From Sphingomonas changnyeongensis (lineage in GTDB: Bacteria > Pseudomonadota > Alphaproteobacteria > Sphingomonadales > Sphingomonadaceae), in contig NZ_CP047895.1 in assembly GCF_009913435.1 (NCBI RefSeq), positions 1,868,501-1,932,500 on the forward strand: 64,000 bases of DNA. The letters are read 5' to 3'. Below are positions 42,837-51,982 of this stretch, piece by piece. Position numbers and translations under genes: made by a program. Position 1 is the stretch's first letter, and every line of letters starts with the position of its first letter. The notes below the pieces were generated by a model. That model was given only the letters and a program-made list of their open reading frames with translations, ran no database searches and was not told the origin of the DNA.

Positions 42837-44153
42837 ATGAATGAACGCGAAATCCAGACAGCCGATAACAATGCCCGTCCAGATGCGGACAGTGTGTCCG
42901 CAAATGGACAGGTCGTGCCCGTGTCAAGCGGAGCGGCGATTCTGCTGATCGACGACAATCCGGAGATTGCGCGCGCGGTGGCAATCGCGTTTCGCATTGC
43001 GGGCGATGCTGTCGACTGGGCAAACGGACCTGACGAGGCCTGGTCCGCCATTGCCCGCCGGCGTTATGATGCGATCCTGCTTGACATGAACTTTACCGCC
43101 GGGGCCGCCGACGGGGAGGAGGGGCTGGCCTGTCTGCGCCGGATCATCGCTGCCGATCCGCAGGCCTGTGTGGTGGTGATCACCGCGCATAGCGGCATCC
43201 GCATCGCCGTTGCCGCGATGCAGGCCGGCGCGCGCGATTTCGTGATGAAGCCGTGGCGCAACGCCGATCTGATCGACAAGGTGCGGGCGGCCATTGCCGG
43301 GCAGACGCTGCGTCCGGCCGCGATGTCATCGCCGTCTGTCCAACCCATAAGCGGGGCGGAACCGCCACCGACCCTGATCGGCGAAAGCGCGGTGATGGCC
43401 GAAGTGCGCGCGCTGATCGGGCGGGTCGGGCCGACCCGCGCGAGCGTGACGGTCACCGGCCCGCCCGGCAGCGGGCGCACCCTGGCGGCGCGCGCGATCC
43501 ATGCCGCGTCGGCCGATGCCGCCAGCGCGATCATGCGTGTCGATGTGCGCGATCCGGACCAGCTGGCCGCGCTGGCCGGTGCCGGCGGCACGGTGCTGCT
43601 GCGTCATCCGGACGCGCTCGATCCGGTGGCGCAGGACAGTCTGGCCGACCGGCTGCCGCCGGAGCTGCGCTGCCTGACGGTCGCGGAAACGGTCGACCGC
43701 CTGACCCCGGCGCTGCGCCGCCGGCTGGCAACGGTCGAGCTGGCCATGCCGCCACTTTCGCGGCGTGGCGATGATGTGCTGCGGCTGGCGCGCCATTTCG
43801 CCCGCATGGCCGCAGACCGGTTCGGCCGGCCCCAGCCTGTCTTCACCCCGGCGGCCGAGGCGGGATTGCGGGCGGCATTCTGGCCGGACGAGGTGCGCGG
43901 CCTGGCGCTTGCGGTCGAGCGGGCGGTGGTGCTGGCCGAGGATGGCCGGATCGATATGGCGATGCTCGATCCCGCCGGCCCGGCGGTCGCGGACAGCGCG
44001 ACGCCCGAGCCGCGCTTTGATCTGACCGATGCCGAACAGACGATGATCAGGGCCGCGCTCAGGGAGCATCGCCACAATGTATCGCGCGCGGCCGCCGCGC
44101 TGGGCCTCAGCCGGGGCGCGCTGTATCGGCGGATGGCGCGCTATGGGCTTTGA
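42837..44153 (+). CDS. NtrC-like response regulator with degenerate AAA+ domain
   Basis: The 438-residue regulator has a receiver domain (ILLIDDNPEIARAV, phospho-Asp in AILLDMNFT, Lys in FVMKPW), a central AAA+-like domain and a Fis-type HTH (HNVSRAAAALGLSRGALYRRM). The AAA+ part has GPPGSGRT in Walker A (Arg for the invariant Lys), no GAFTGA loop, and GGTVLLRHPDAL where Walker B should have Asp-Glu. It should not activate sigma-54 by ATP hydrolysis and probably acts on ordinary promoters, likely of the divergent efflux operon. Confidence 0.88.
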   Translation: MNEREIQTADNNARPDADSVSANGQVVPVSSGAAILLIDDNPEIARAVAIAFRIAGDAVDWANGPDEAWSAIARRRYDAILLDMNFTAGAADGEEGLACLRRIIAADPQACVVVITAHSGIRIAVAAMQAGARDFVMKPWRNADLIDKVRAAIAGQTLRPAAMSSPSVQPISGAEPPPTLIGESAVMAEVRALIGRVGPTRASVTVTGPPGSGRTLAARAIHAASADAASAIMRVDVRDPDQLAALAGAGGTVLLRHPDALDPVAQDSLADRLPPELRCLTVAETVDRLTPALRRRLATVELAMPPLSRRGDDVLRLARHFARMAADRFGRPQPVFTPAAEAGLRAAFWPDEVRGLALAVERAVVLAEDGRIDMAMLDPAGPAVADSATPEPRFDLTDAEQTMIRAALREHRHNVSRAAAALGLSRGALYRRMARYGL

Positions 44154-45294
44154 CCGGCGGGTGCCCGTTCTCGGCCATGCGCTTGGGCTGATCGGGTGCG
44201 GCGTGGCCGGGCATTTTGCCTGGGCGGCAGGCTATTGGGGCGTGCTCGCCGGGGCGATCCTGATCGCCGTCTGGCTGGCTGTTCTGGGCATGTTGTTCGT
44301 GGCCCGCCAGACGGCGATGCGGGACATGGGGGGCGAACCGCCGGCGGATATCGCGTTTGACCGGCTGATCCTCGACGGCGCGCCGGTGCCGATGGTCGAA
44401 ATCGCTGCCGGCCATGTGCGCGCGCTCAACCGTGCCGCGCGCCGGCTGTTCGGGGCCGATGAACGGATCCTGCCGGTGCCCGCCGGGCTGCTCGATCCGG
44501 CAGCGCATCATTTGCGCTATGAAGGGCGGCAGTGGCGGATCGACCGGGTCGTGCTGGGCGGGGCGGAACAGGGGCGGACGGTCGCGTCGCTGATCGATGT
44601 CGATCAGGAGGCACAGGCGGCCGAGGCGCGGGCATCGTCCGAGATGATCCATGTGCTCGGCCATGAGCTGCTGAACGGCCTCGCGCCGATCGTGTCGCTG
44701 GCGGAAAGCGGGGAGGCGGTGCTCGACGCCGGCGGGGCCGATCCGGCGCTGCTGCGCGAGATCCTGACGACGCTTGGCCGGCGCGCGGAGAGCCTGCAGC
44801 GTTTCACCGAGGCTTATCGTGAACTGGCGCGCCTGCCGCCGCCGCGGCTGGAGCCGGTGCCGGTTGCCGAACTGGCGCAGGACATGGCGCGGCTGTTCGC
44901 CAGCCGCTGGCCGGGCGTGACCCTCACGGTCATGGTGGCCGCGGAGGGGCGCTGGCCGCTTGACCGCGATCAGATCGGCCAGGCGCTGTGGGCGCTGCTG
45001 CAGAATGCCGCCGAAGCGGCGACGGCGGCGCGCGGCGATCGTGCGGAGGTGCGGCTGGCGCTGCGCTGCGATCCTGCCGGTCTTGCCCTGAGCGTCGAGG
45101 ACAATGGCCCCGGGGTCGCCCCCGAACAGGCGGGGCGGATCTTCCGCCCGTTTCAGACCAGCAAGGTGGAAGGCACCGGCGTCGGGCTGAGCCTAGCCCG
45201 CCAGATTGCCCAGGCGCATGGTGGCACGCTGACGGTGCGGCCGGGCCCGTCGGCGCTGTTCACCCTGCAACTGCCGCGCCCGTCCGCGCCCTAG
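44143..45294 (+). CDS. Sensor histidine kinase of the efflux two-component pair
   Basis: The 383-residue kinase has two N-terminal helices (about 12-50), a PAS-like part (about 70-160), an H-box MIHVLGHELLNGLAPI and ATPase boxes ALLQNAAEAA, VEDNGPGVAP and GTGVGLSLARQIAQAHGG. Its layout resembles NtrY/Bacteroidetes-type partners of such regulators. The start overlaps the regulator's stop by 11 bases. Confidence 0.92.
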   Translation: MGFDRRVPVLGHALGLIGCGVAGHFAWAAGYWGVLAGAILIAVWLAVLGMLFVARQTAMRDMGGEPPADIAFDRLILDGAPVPMVEIAAGHVRALNRAARRLFGADERILPVPAGLLDPAAHHLRYEGRQWRIDRVVLGGAEQGRTVASLIDVDQEAQAAEARASSEMIHVLGHELLNGLAPIVSLAESGEAVLDAGGADPALLREILTTLGRRAESLQRFTEAYRELARLPPPRLEPVPVAELAQDMARLFASRWPGVTLTVMVAAEGRWPLDRDQIGQALWALLQNAAEAATAARGDRAEVRLALRCDPAGLALSVEDNGPGVAPEQAGRIFRPFQTSKVEGTGVGLSLARQIAQAHGGTLTVRPGPSALFTLQLPRPSAP

Positions 45295-45649
45295 CGCGGT
45301 TTCAGGCCGATCACCCGGCGGCTTGGAAAATCGGCAAACAAGGGGCCGGCGCGGCGGAGCGGGTGCAATCGGATCGGAAACGGCTCTGACCTGGTGATGG
45401 CGCGGCATCACGCATGTCACGGATCGATAGAATAAGGATTATTCATCGCGGCATGATGCGCCGTATATTCCCTCTACGGGTAGGCAAGTTCAGTCCGTTG
45501 CGGACAATCTTCAGTTCAAAACGGCAACAGGACAATATTGACGCTTCAGTAAACGATCTCTTGATTGCGCGACGGAACCGGATGGTCTGGTTCTGGCGAC
45601 TCATCAACATGAAAATGTTGAAGTCGTGAACAAAAAAGGGTGAAATGAC
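45295..45649 (+). promoter_or_regulatory. Lanthipeptide promoter region with two dyads
   Basis: This gene-free 355 bases is locally AT-rich. It contains the inverted repeats GAATAA-GGA-TTATTC (45430-45444) and GTCCG-TTG-CGGAC (45493-45505), and a weak promoter-like pair TTGACG (45538) with TTGATT 17 bases on. The dyads are candidate sites for the LuxR-type regulator at 50248-51411. Confidence 0.4.
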
Positions 45650-45765
45650 ATGAACCGTATCCTGAAGCTGCAGCGCATGGCCCCGATCAGACCCACTCGC
45701 CCAGCTCGGCGCTGAGCACCGGCAGCTCGACCTCCGACTGCTGCAAGAAGAGCGCGCAGCGCTAA
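45650..45765 (+). CDS. Class III lanthipeptide precursor, apparent 1-base deletion
   Basis: As sequenced the frame stops after 21 codons, but one extra C in the C4 run at 45681-45684 gives a 38-residue peptide with stop TAA at 45763. The leader carries NRILKLQRM, matching the ILxLQ leader motif recognised by LanKC enzymes. The core is Ser/Thr-rich with LSTGSSTSDCC near the end and a basic KKSAQR tail. A Thr-x2-Ser-x3-Cys spacing, like the labionin Ser-x2-Ser-x3-Cys, is present. AAAGGG lies about 9 bases upstream. It precedes the LanKC gene by 182 bases. Confidence 0.7.
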
Positions 45766-45820
45766 TCCGGCGGTCAGGCCGCGTGTCCGGTCCATCGGGC
45801 CGGGCACCCGGCCGCCGCCC

Positions 45821-45854
45821 GGCAGTGGCGCCGTCCGGGGACGGCGCCACTGCC
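45821..45854 (+). terminator. Strong hairpin between precursor and LanKC genes
   Basis: GGCAGTGGCGCCGT (45821-45834) pairs perfectly with 45841-45854 around a six-base loop. No T-run follows, so it is more likely an attenuator or mRNA-stabilising stem that lets precursor mRNA exceed synthetase mRNA. Confidence 0.65.
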
Positions 45855-45947
45855 GATCCGCCATGTCCTTTGCCGCCGCGCCGGCCCGTCGTGATGCGCA
45901 GAGCGCGCCCGGCGCCGCTGCCGCGCGCCGTTCCTGCCGGGTGATCT

Positions 45948-48661
45948 ATGCTGGCCTCGATAAGCTCGCTGCGCGACATGCGCCATGTCGACAAGACCTA
46001 TTATCTCGGGTCTGACGACCGGTTCTACGAACTGAATTACACGCATTACACGCCAAGCGACGAGCTGCTCGATCTGGTGCGGCCGCTGCTCGAGCCGCTG
46101 GGCGCGGCCTGGCAGGTGCGCCGGGCGGATGTGTGGACGCACATCATGCCGGTGCCGCAGGACGGTGAGCCCGAGCTGCTGGCGCAGGGCTGGAAAATCC
46201 ATGTTTCGGCGACCAACCTGTCGTGCCGGGAGATCCTGACCCGCATCGCCACGCTCGCGATTGCGCGGCGGATCCAGTTCAAGTTCGCCAATGATGTCGA
46301 AACGCTGCGGCTGATGACGTCCAAGCGCTGGACGCGCGGCGGATCGGGCAAGTTCATCACCGTCTATCCCAAAAGTCTCGACGAGTTTCAGGAGTTTATC
46401 GACGCTGCTTATGCCGCGCTCGACGGCTGTCAGGGCTCCTATATCCTGTCGGACCGGCGCTACAAGGACAGCCGCTGCCTCTATTACCGCTATGGCGGGA
46501 TGCGTGCGACGCGGCGGCTCGACTGCCTCGGGCGCAGGCTGGAGGTGCTGACCTCGCCGGACGGGGAGGAGGTGCTCGATCAGCGCCGACCCTATTTCGA
46601 GCTGCCGGCTTGGGTGCCGGACCTGTATCCGCCCGAACCGGCCGATGCTGGCAGCGACGATGCGGACGACGCGGTGACGCTCGATCACGGGCGCTATGTC
46701 GTGCGCAGCGCCCTGACCTTTTCCAACACCGGCGGCGTTTATCTGGCGCAGGACACACAGACCGGTCGCGACGTGATCATCAAGGAAGCGCGGCCGGGCG
46801 TCGAACTCAGCGCGTGCGGCCAGGACGCGACCGACCGGCTGGCGCATGAGGCGGAGATTCTGCGCACGCTCGCTGGCATGGGCATCGTGCCCGAGGTCCA
46901 TGCGACCTTCCGCGACTGGGAAAATCTCTATCTGGTCGAGGAGCAGCTTGCGGGCGAGGATATCCGCAACATCATGCTGCTCAACACGCCGCTGCTGCGT
47001 GTCAATCCGACCGCCGGGCAGAGCGCTGATTTCTACCGCATCTATCTGGGCATCTTCAAAAGCCTGTTGATGGCGGTCGACCGCATCCATGGCCGGGGGT
47101 GGTGATCGGCGATCTGTCGCCCACCAACATCCTGGTCGACAAGGACAGCGGCACGGTGCGCCTGATCGATTTCGAGGGCGCCTTCCGGCCGGGCGTGGAT
47201 ACACCGCAGGACATTCATACCCCGGGCTTCCGCTCCGCTGCTGCCGGGCGGGCGCGGGAAAACAGCTTTGCCGACGACATCTACGCCGTCGGCGTGATCA
47301 TGATGTATTCGATGTTCCCGATCGCGGCGATGGCGCATCTGCGCCGCGACGTGTTCGACACCGTGCTGCCGGTGCTGGTCGCTGATATCGGCTGGGCCGA
47401 CACCCCGGTGCTTGAGGTGGCGCGGGGGCTGATCGCCCAGCGCCTGACCTGCCAGCAGGCGCTGGCGCTGCTGGATCGCCCGGCGCGGATCGCGGCACCG
47501 CTGCCGCGCGTCGCGCATGACCGCCCGGATGCAGTGCCTGCAAGGCCCGATCTGGCCGAGGTCGAGCAGGGACTGGCCGGGTTCATCGCCGCCAATTGCC
47601 GCCTTGATGACAAATACACGCTGTTTCCGATCGATCCCTACGGCCTGCACAGCAACCCGCTCGGCTTCGGGTTCGGCGCGTCGGGGATCGTATCGACACT
47701 CCACAGTGTCGGGGTGGCGCTGCCCGACCCCGCCGTGCAGCGTTACCGGCGCGAGATCGCGGCTGTCGATCCTGATGATCTGCCGCCGGGCCTGCTGATC
47801 GGCACGGCCGGCATGGCGCTTGGCCTGATGGGGGCCGGCGATCCGGGGGCGGCGCGGCGTTTCCTTGATCATGCCAATGCCAGTCCGCTCGCACGCGGCC
47901 ATCACTCGCTTTATTACGGAATGGCGGGCATCGGGATGGTCAACCTGCTTGGCCACCAGCTGTTTGGCGACGCGGCATATCTGGCAAGGGCGGTCGAGCT
48001 GGCCGAGGCGCTGCGCGCCACCGCCCGGCGCGACGCGCGCGGCGTCCACTGGCATGACGGCGGCGGCATCCGTATCGGCTTTGGCTATGGGCAGAGCGGC
48101 GTCGCGCTGTTCCTGCTCAGGCTGTCGCAAATGCTGGGCGCACCCGAATGGCGTGCGCTCGGCAGCGAGGCGCTGGATTTTGATCTGGCCTTTGGTCACG
48201 AGGTCGAGCCCGGCATCGTCAGCTTTCCGGAATCGCCCGAGAACCGGACCACGCTTGAACAATATATCGAACAGGGCAGCGCCGGCATCGCCAAGGTCGC
48301 CATCCGCTATGGCCGGATCGACGGGATCGGTGCTCTACTCGCCGATCTCGACCGGAAATATTCGGGTTTTCCGGGGCTGATCTACGGCCTGTCGGGCTTT
48401 GTCGATGTGCTGACCGATGCGCATCTCTATTCGGGTGATGCCCGCTATCTGGAGATGGCGCGGCGGCCGGTGCAGGGGTTGCTCGACCTTTATCTGTTCA
48501 GGACCGAGGACGGGCTGGCGATGCCCGGTGAAAATCTGTTCCGCATTTCGTGCGACTATGCGACCGGGCTGGCCGGGGTCGTCAGGACGCTCAACCGCCG
48601 CCGCCGCCTGATCGGCGATGCCTTCTGCCTTGACGGGCTCGACGGGCTGGCCGTCGCATGA
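45948..48661 (+). CDS. Class III lanthionine synthetase LanKC, apparent frameshift
   Basis: The product (904 residues after repair) has an N-terminal phospho-Ser/Thr lyase region (WKIHVSATNLSCREIL, about 80-95), a kinase domain with Lys in DVIIKEARPG (about 279), catalytic GVVIGDLSPTNIL (about 388) and LIDFEGA, and a C-terminal LanC-like cyclase (about 530-904). The cyclase lacks the Cys/Cys-His zinc ligands (GFGYGQSG, RISCDYATGLAG), as in class III and not class IV. The frame breaks at HGRGW; one extra G in the G5 run 47095-47099 restores it. It phosphorylates, dehydrates and cyclises the precursor. Confidence 0.88.
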
Positions 48662-50205
48662 CGATGCGCAACTTTGTCGGCCTGCTCGGCGATCAGCGCG
48701 GCCATTATCTGCTCGTGATGCTCTGCGCGGCGCTGGTCACGGGCAGCGAGGCGGTGCTGCACCCGCTGCTGATGAAGGCGATTTTCGACGCCGTGTCGGT
48801 GCGCGAGAGCTTTGCGCATTTCGTCTGGCTCGGCCTTGGCTATCTGGCGCTGGGCGTCGGCATCAACATCCTGAATTATGGCGTGTCGCTGTGGAAGCTC
48901 AGGGTCGACAACCGCATCGTCGCGCGGGTGAGCGATCGGCTGCTGCGCGCCTATTTCAGCCGCGACTATGGCACGCTGATGCGCGAAGGCAGCGGCTATT
49001 ATGTCGCCCGCATCCGTTCCGATGTGCGCGACGGGCTGGTGCCGATGCTGGCGACGGTGCGGGCGATGGCCGTCAGCGCCACGACCGTCGTGCTGCTGAT
49101 CGCGGTGCTGCTTTACCTGTCGTGGCAGGCCTTTGCGATCCTGATGGTCATCATCCCGGTGTCGACCGCCGTCAGCCTGCTGGTCAGCCGGCGCATCCGC
49201 CGCCTGACCGAGGTGGAGCGCGACAGCGAGGCTGCGGTCGTCGACATCCTCACCCGCGCGGTCGGCGCGTTCAAGATCGTGCGCGGCTTCGGCCTGGTGC
49301 CCCGCACGATCGCCAGTTTCGCGCACGGCCTCGGCTCGGCGCTCGATTCAGCCTATCGCAAGTCGCGGCTGGTCTGGCTGTTGCAGCGGGGCAGCGACCT
49401 GACGATGGTGGTATCGGATGTGTGTTCGATCTTTGTCGGCGCCTATCTGGTGTTTCGCGACCAGCTCAGCCTGGGGTCGTTCATCGCCTTCATGAACGCA
49501 TTCTGGCGGGCGGCGACGACGGTGATCGATATTTTCAGCAAGCTCGCCGAAATCCATGGCTATGGCGCGACCATTGACCGGCTGGCGGCGTTCATGGCGG
49601 TGCCGCCCGCGCCGCGCCGCCATGTGACGGGCGCTGAGGTGAGCGCGGCGGGGATCGGTTTTTCCTACGACGCGCGGCCGGTGCTGAGCGGCTTTTCCAT
49701 GGATGTTGCCCCCGGCGAGCGGGCGCTGATCATCGGCCGCAACGGGGTGGGCAAGACCACGCTCGCCAACATCCTGTGCGGCTATCTGGCCCCGTCGACC
49801 GGCGCGCTGACGCTGCCGGAGCGGGTGAGCGGGATCACGCTGCCGCTCAGTTTCCCGCCGATGCAGGTGCGCGACCTGCCAATCGATCCGGAGCTGCGCG
49901 CGCTGTTCGGGCTGGAGGCAGCCGAGATCCTGGACGCCGCGCCCGACCGGCTGTCCGCCGGGCAGCAGCAGAAGGTCGCCCTCGGCCTCGCGCTCAGCAT
50001 GGATGCACAGCTTTATGTGCTGGATGAGCCGCTCGCCAATCTGGACACCGCCAGCTGCGACCTGGCGATGCGCGAAATCTGCCGCCGGACCGAGGGGCGC
50101 ATGCTCGTCATGATCATGCACAATGCCGATGACTATCTGCCGATGTTCGATCACGTCCATGTGCTGGGCGAAACACCCCGGCAGCGCGTGGCGCAGCGGG
50201 TCTGA
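48658..50205 (+). CDS. ABC exporter of the lanthipeptide locus
   Basis: The 515-residue half-transporter has about six transmembrane segments (about 1-300) followed by an ATPase with Walker A GRNGVGKTTL, signature LSAGQQQKVALG and Walker B LYVLDEPLANLD. There is no peptidase C39 domain, so leader removal must be done elsewhere. The ATPase is short and divergent. The start overlaps the LanKC stop (ATGA), so export is coupled to modification. Confidence 0.9.
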   Translation: MTMRNFVGLLGDQRGHYLLVMLCAALVTGSEAVLHPLLMKAIFDAVSVRESFAHFVWLGLGYLALGVGINILNYGVSLWKLRVDNRIVARVSDRLLRAYFSRDYGTLMREGSGYYVARIRSDVRDGLVPMLATVRAMAVSATTVVLLIAVLLYLSWQAFAILMVIIPVSTAVSLLVSRRIRRLTEVERDSEAAVVDILTRAVGAFKIVRGFGLVPRTIASFAHGLGSALDSAYRKSRLVWLLQRGSDLTMVVSDVCSIFVGAYLVFRDQLSLGSFIAFMNAFWRAATTVIDIFSKLAEIHGYGATIDRLAAFMAVPPAPRRHVTGAEVSAAGIGFSYDARPVLSGFSMDVAPGERALIIGRNGVGKTTLANILCGYLAPSTGALTLPERVSGITLPLSFPPMQVRDLPIDPELRALFGLEAAEILDAAPDRLSAGQQQKVALGLALSMDAQLYVLDEPLANLDTASCDLAMREICRRTEGRMLVMIMHNADDYLPMFDHVHVLGETPRQRVAQRV

Positions 50206-50247
50206 TCGGGCCATCCGGCTGGCCCCAAAGCCGTTTGTCGGCAATGT

Positions 50248-51411
50248 TCAGGGGCGCAGCAGCCGAGACGTCAGCTGGATCAGGTCTGCCTGGCGGCGCA
50301 GACCCATTTTCTGGAAGATGCGTTTCAGGTGGGTCCGCGCGGTTTCGCGGGTGATGTCCAGATCGGCGGCGATGTTGGTCAGGTTGGAACCGAAGCCGAC
50401 CATCACCGCGATCCGCGCTTCCTGCGGGGTCAGCCCGAAGCTATCGATCAGCGTTTCGGCGACATGGCTTGAATCGCGGCGCTGCATCTCGAGCGAGACG
50501 AGCGCCACCGCGCGATTGAGGAACACCGTCTCGCGGGCGGCGGGCAGGGGCGCAAAGCTTGCCGCCGCCACCCAGCTCGGGTCGCGCGGCGTGCGCGAGA
50601 CGATCACCGGCACGGTGCGCAGACCGGCGGCCGTGCGTTCCAGCGCTTCGCTGATCCGCGCCTGGACGATGACGCGCGTCGCGCCCAGCCGGCCGTTGCG
50701 GACGTGAAGCTGCCCGGTCTCTGCGAGGTCGCGCATGAAGGCGTCGGTGGCCATCAGCACCCGGGCCTGATCGTCGAGCAGGCAGATCGAGCGTGTTCCG
50801 TGCGCGCTCAGGCCATTCCAGTAGGACCGCAGCACATCGGCTGCATGGCGCAGCGAAATCTTCAGGCTGGTGTCGATTTCCGCCGCGATCATCTGCATGA
50901 CCCGGCGGTCGGCATCGTTGAACGGCCCGTCGGCCCGCGCCCGGTGAAGCTGGAGCGACGCGGCATGCCGGCCTTCCTTGACCACCAGCGACAGCTGGTG
51001 TCGCACGCCCAGCTTGCGTTCCAGCCACGCGATCACCGCGGGCGACCGGCGGTCTTCGGCCGGAAACGCATCGGCATCGGTATAGACGGATCCGTCGGGC
51101 AGCCGGGCCAGCAATTCGGGGTGAAAGTCGGTGTGGCGCAGCTCGTTGGTATAGCGTGACCAGATCTGTTCGGATGTCAGCGGAAATCCGCACATCATGG
51201 CGTGAATGAATGCCATGGAATCCAGATCGCAGATCGCAAGTGCCGCGCCGCGAACGCCGAAGAATTCCAAGACGGACTGGACAAGATCCTCCCACAGATC
51301 GGGATTGTGTGCCGATCTGAGGGCCGCGCCATTCAGCCGGCGCAGGAAATCCGTCAAATGATCAACGGCAACAGGCAAGAAGAAGCGCCTTCCTCTGGTG
51401 GTTTGTCTCAA
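50248..51411 (-). CDS. LuxR-type regulator beside the lanthipeptide genes
   Basis: The 387-residue protein has a long N-terminal sensor-like region and a C-terminal LuxR HTH (GLTPQEARIAVMVGFGSNLTNI, then ITRETARTHLKRIFQKMGL). No receiver or autoinducer-binding motif is evident. It starts at a TTG (51411) with weak ribosome binding; the true start may differ. It is convergent with the exporter gene and probably regulates the cluster. Confidence 0.82.
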   Translation of the reverse strand: MRQTTRGRRFFLPVAVDHLTDFLRRLNGAALRSAHNPDLWEDLVQSVLEFFGVRGAALAICDLDSMAFIHAMMCGFPLTSEQIWSRYTNELRHTDFHPELLARLPDGSVYTDADAFPAEDRRSPAVIAWLERKLGVRHQLSLVVKEGRHAASLQLHRARADGPFNDADRRVMQMIAAEIDTSLKISLRHAADVLRSYWNGLSAHGTRSICLLDDQARVLMATDAFMRDLAETGQLHVRNGRLGATRVIVQARISEALERTAAGLRTVPVIVSRTPRDPSWVAAASFAPLPAARETVFLNRAVALVSLEMQRRDSSHVAETLIDSFGLTPQEARIAVMVGFGSNLTNIAADLDITRETARTHLKRIFQKMGLRRQADLIQLTSRLLRP

Positions 51412-51982
51412 GCGTTATCAGGGTCTTATCGCGCCATGCCATACCCCATTCGGAGTAGTTGCTTCCCATAGGCCGCAGGACCGGATCTCGCCCCGGTCAG
51501 GCGGGGCGCATGCCGGCCGGCCGGCCGGTGTCCGGATCATCACACCGCGTGAAGGAGGCAGGGTGATGAAATGTCGGAATATTCTGTCCATCGCTGCGAG
51601 CCGGTAACAGCATGGGTCACACCGGTTCTGCAATGCCTGGCCAGTAAAACAACCAAAATGGACTGAAATCAACATCGCCGCTGGGGAGGCGGATCAGTGC
51701 GGGCTGCGGGGATGGCGGGACTTGATTGAAATCCGCGGCATCACCCGATCGGGTGATCGACGGCGCGGCATCGTGCGGTCAGGATCGGACCAGGACCCCG
51801 CCGGTCTGGCGGGGCCGGGGTGTGTCCGGGCGGCGGATGGCGGGCGTGGGCCTGTGGCCCTGCGTCTCCCGATCCGTCCGTCGCCCGCGATCATGCCGGG
51901 CCCCGGACATGCCGGTGGCGCCTGCCCCGCGCATTGCCCCCTTGCACCTGCGCCCGAAATCGGCATGTGACACTGTCACGTC
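51412..51982. other. Gene-free interval with palindromes
   Basis: It contains a perfect 18-bp palindrome (51740-51757), a CCCCGCC/GGCGGGG hairpin (51796-51814) and a 13-codon frame at 51566-51607 (MKCRNILSIAASR) behind AAGGAGGCAGGGTG. It should hold promoters of the LuxR gene and of the TonB-dependent receptor. Confidence 0.5.

Noticed and set aside
45414-45629. 71-codon frame upstream of the lanthipeptide precursor
   Set aside because: It spans the AT-rich promoter region with its dyads, is very basic and has no ribosome binding site.
45948-48661. LanKC read as class IV (zinc-dependent) or class II synthetase
   Set aside because: The cyclase lacks the Cys and Cys-His zinc ligands, and a kinase domain is present, which excludes both.
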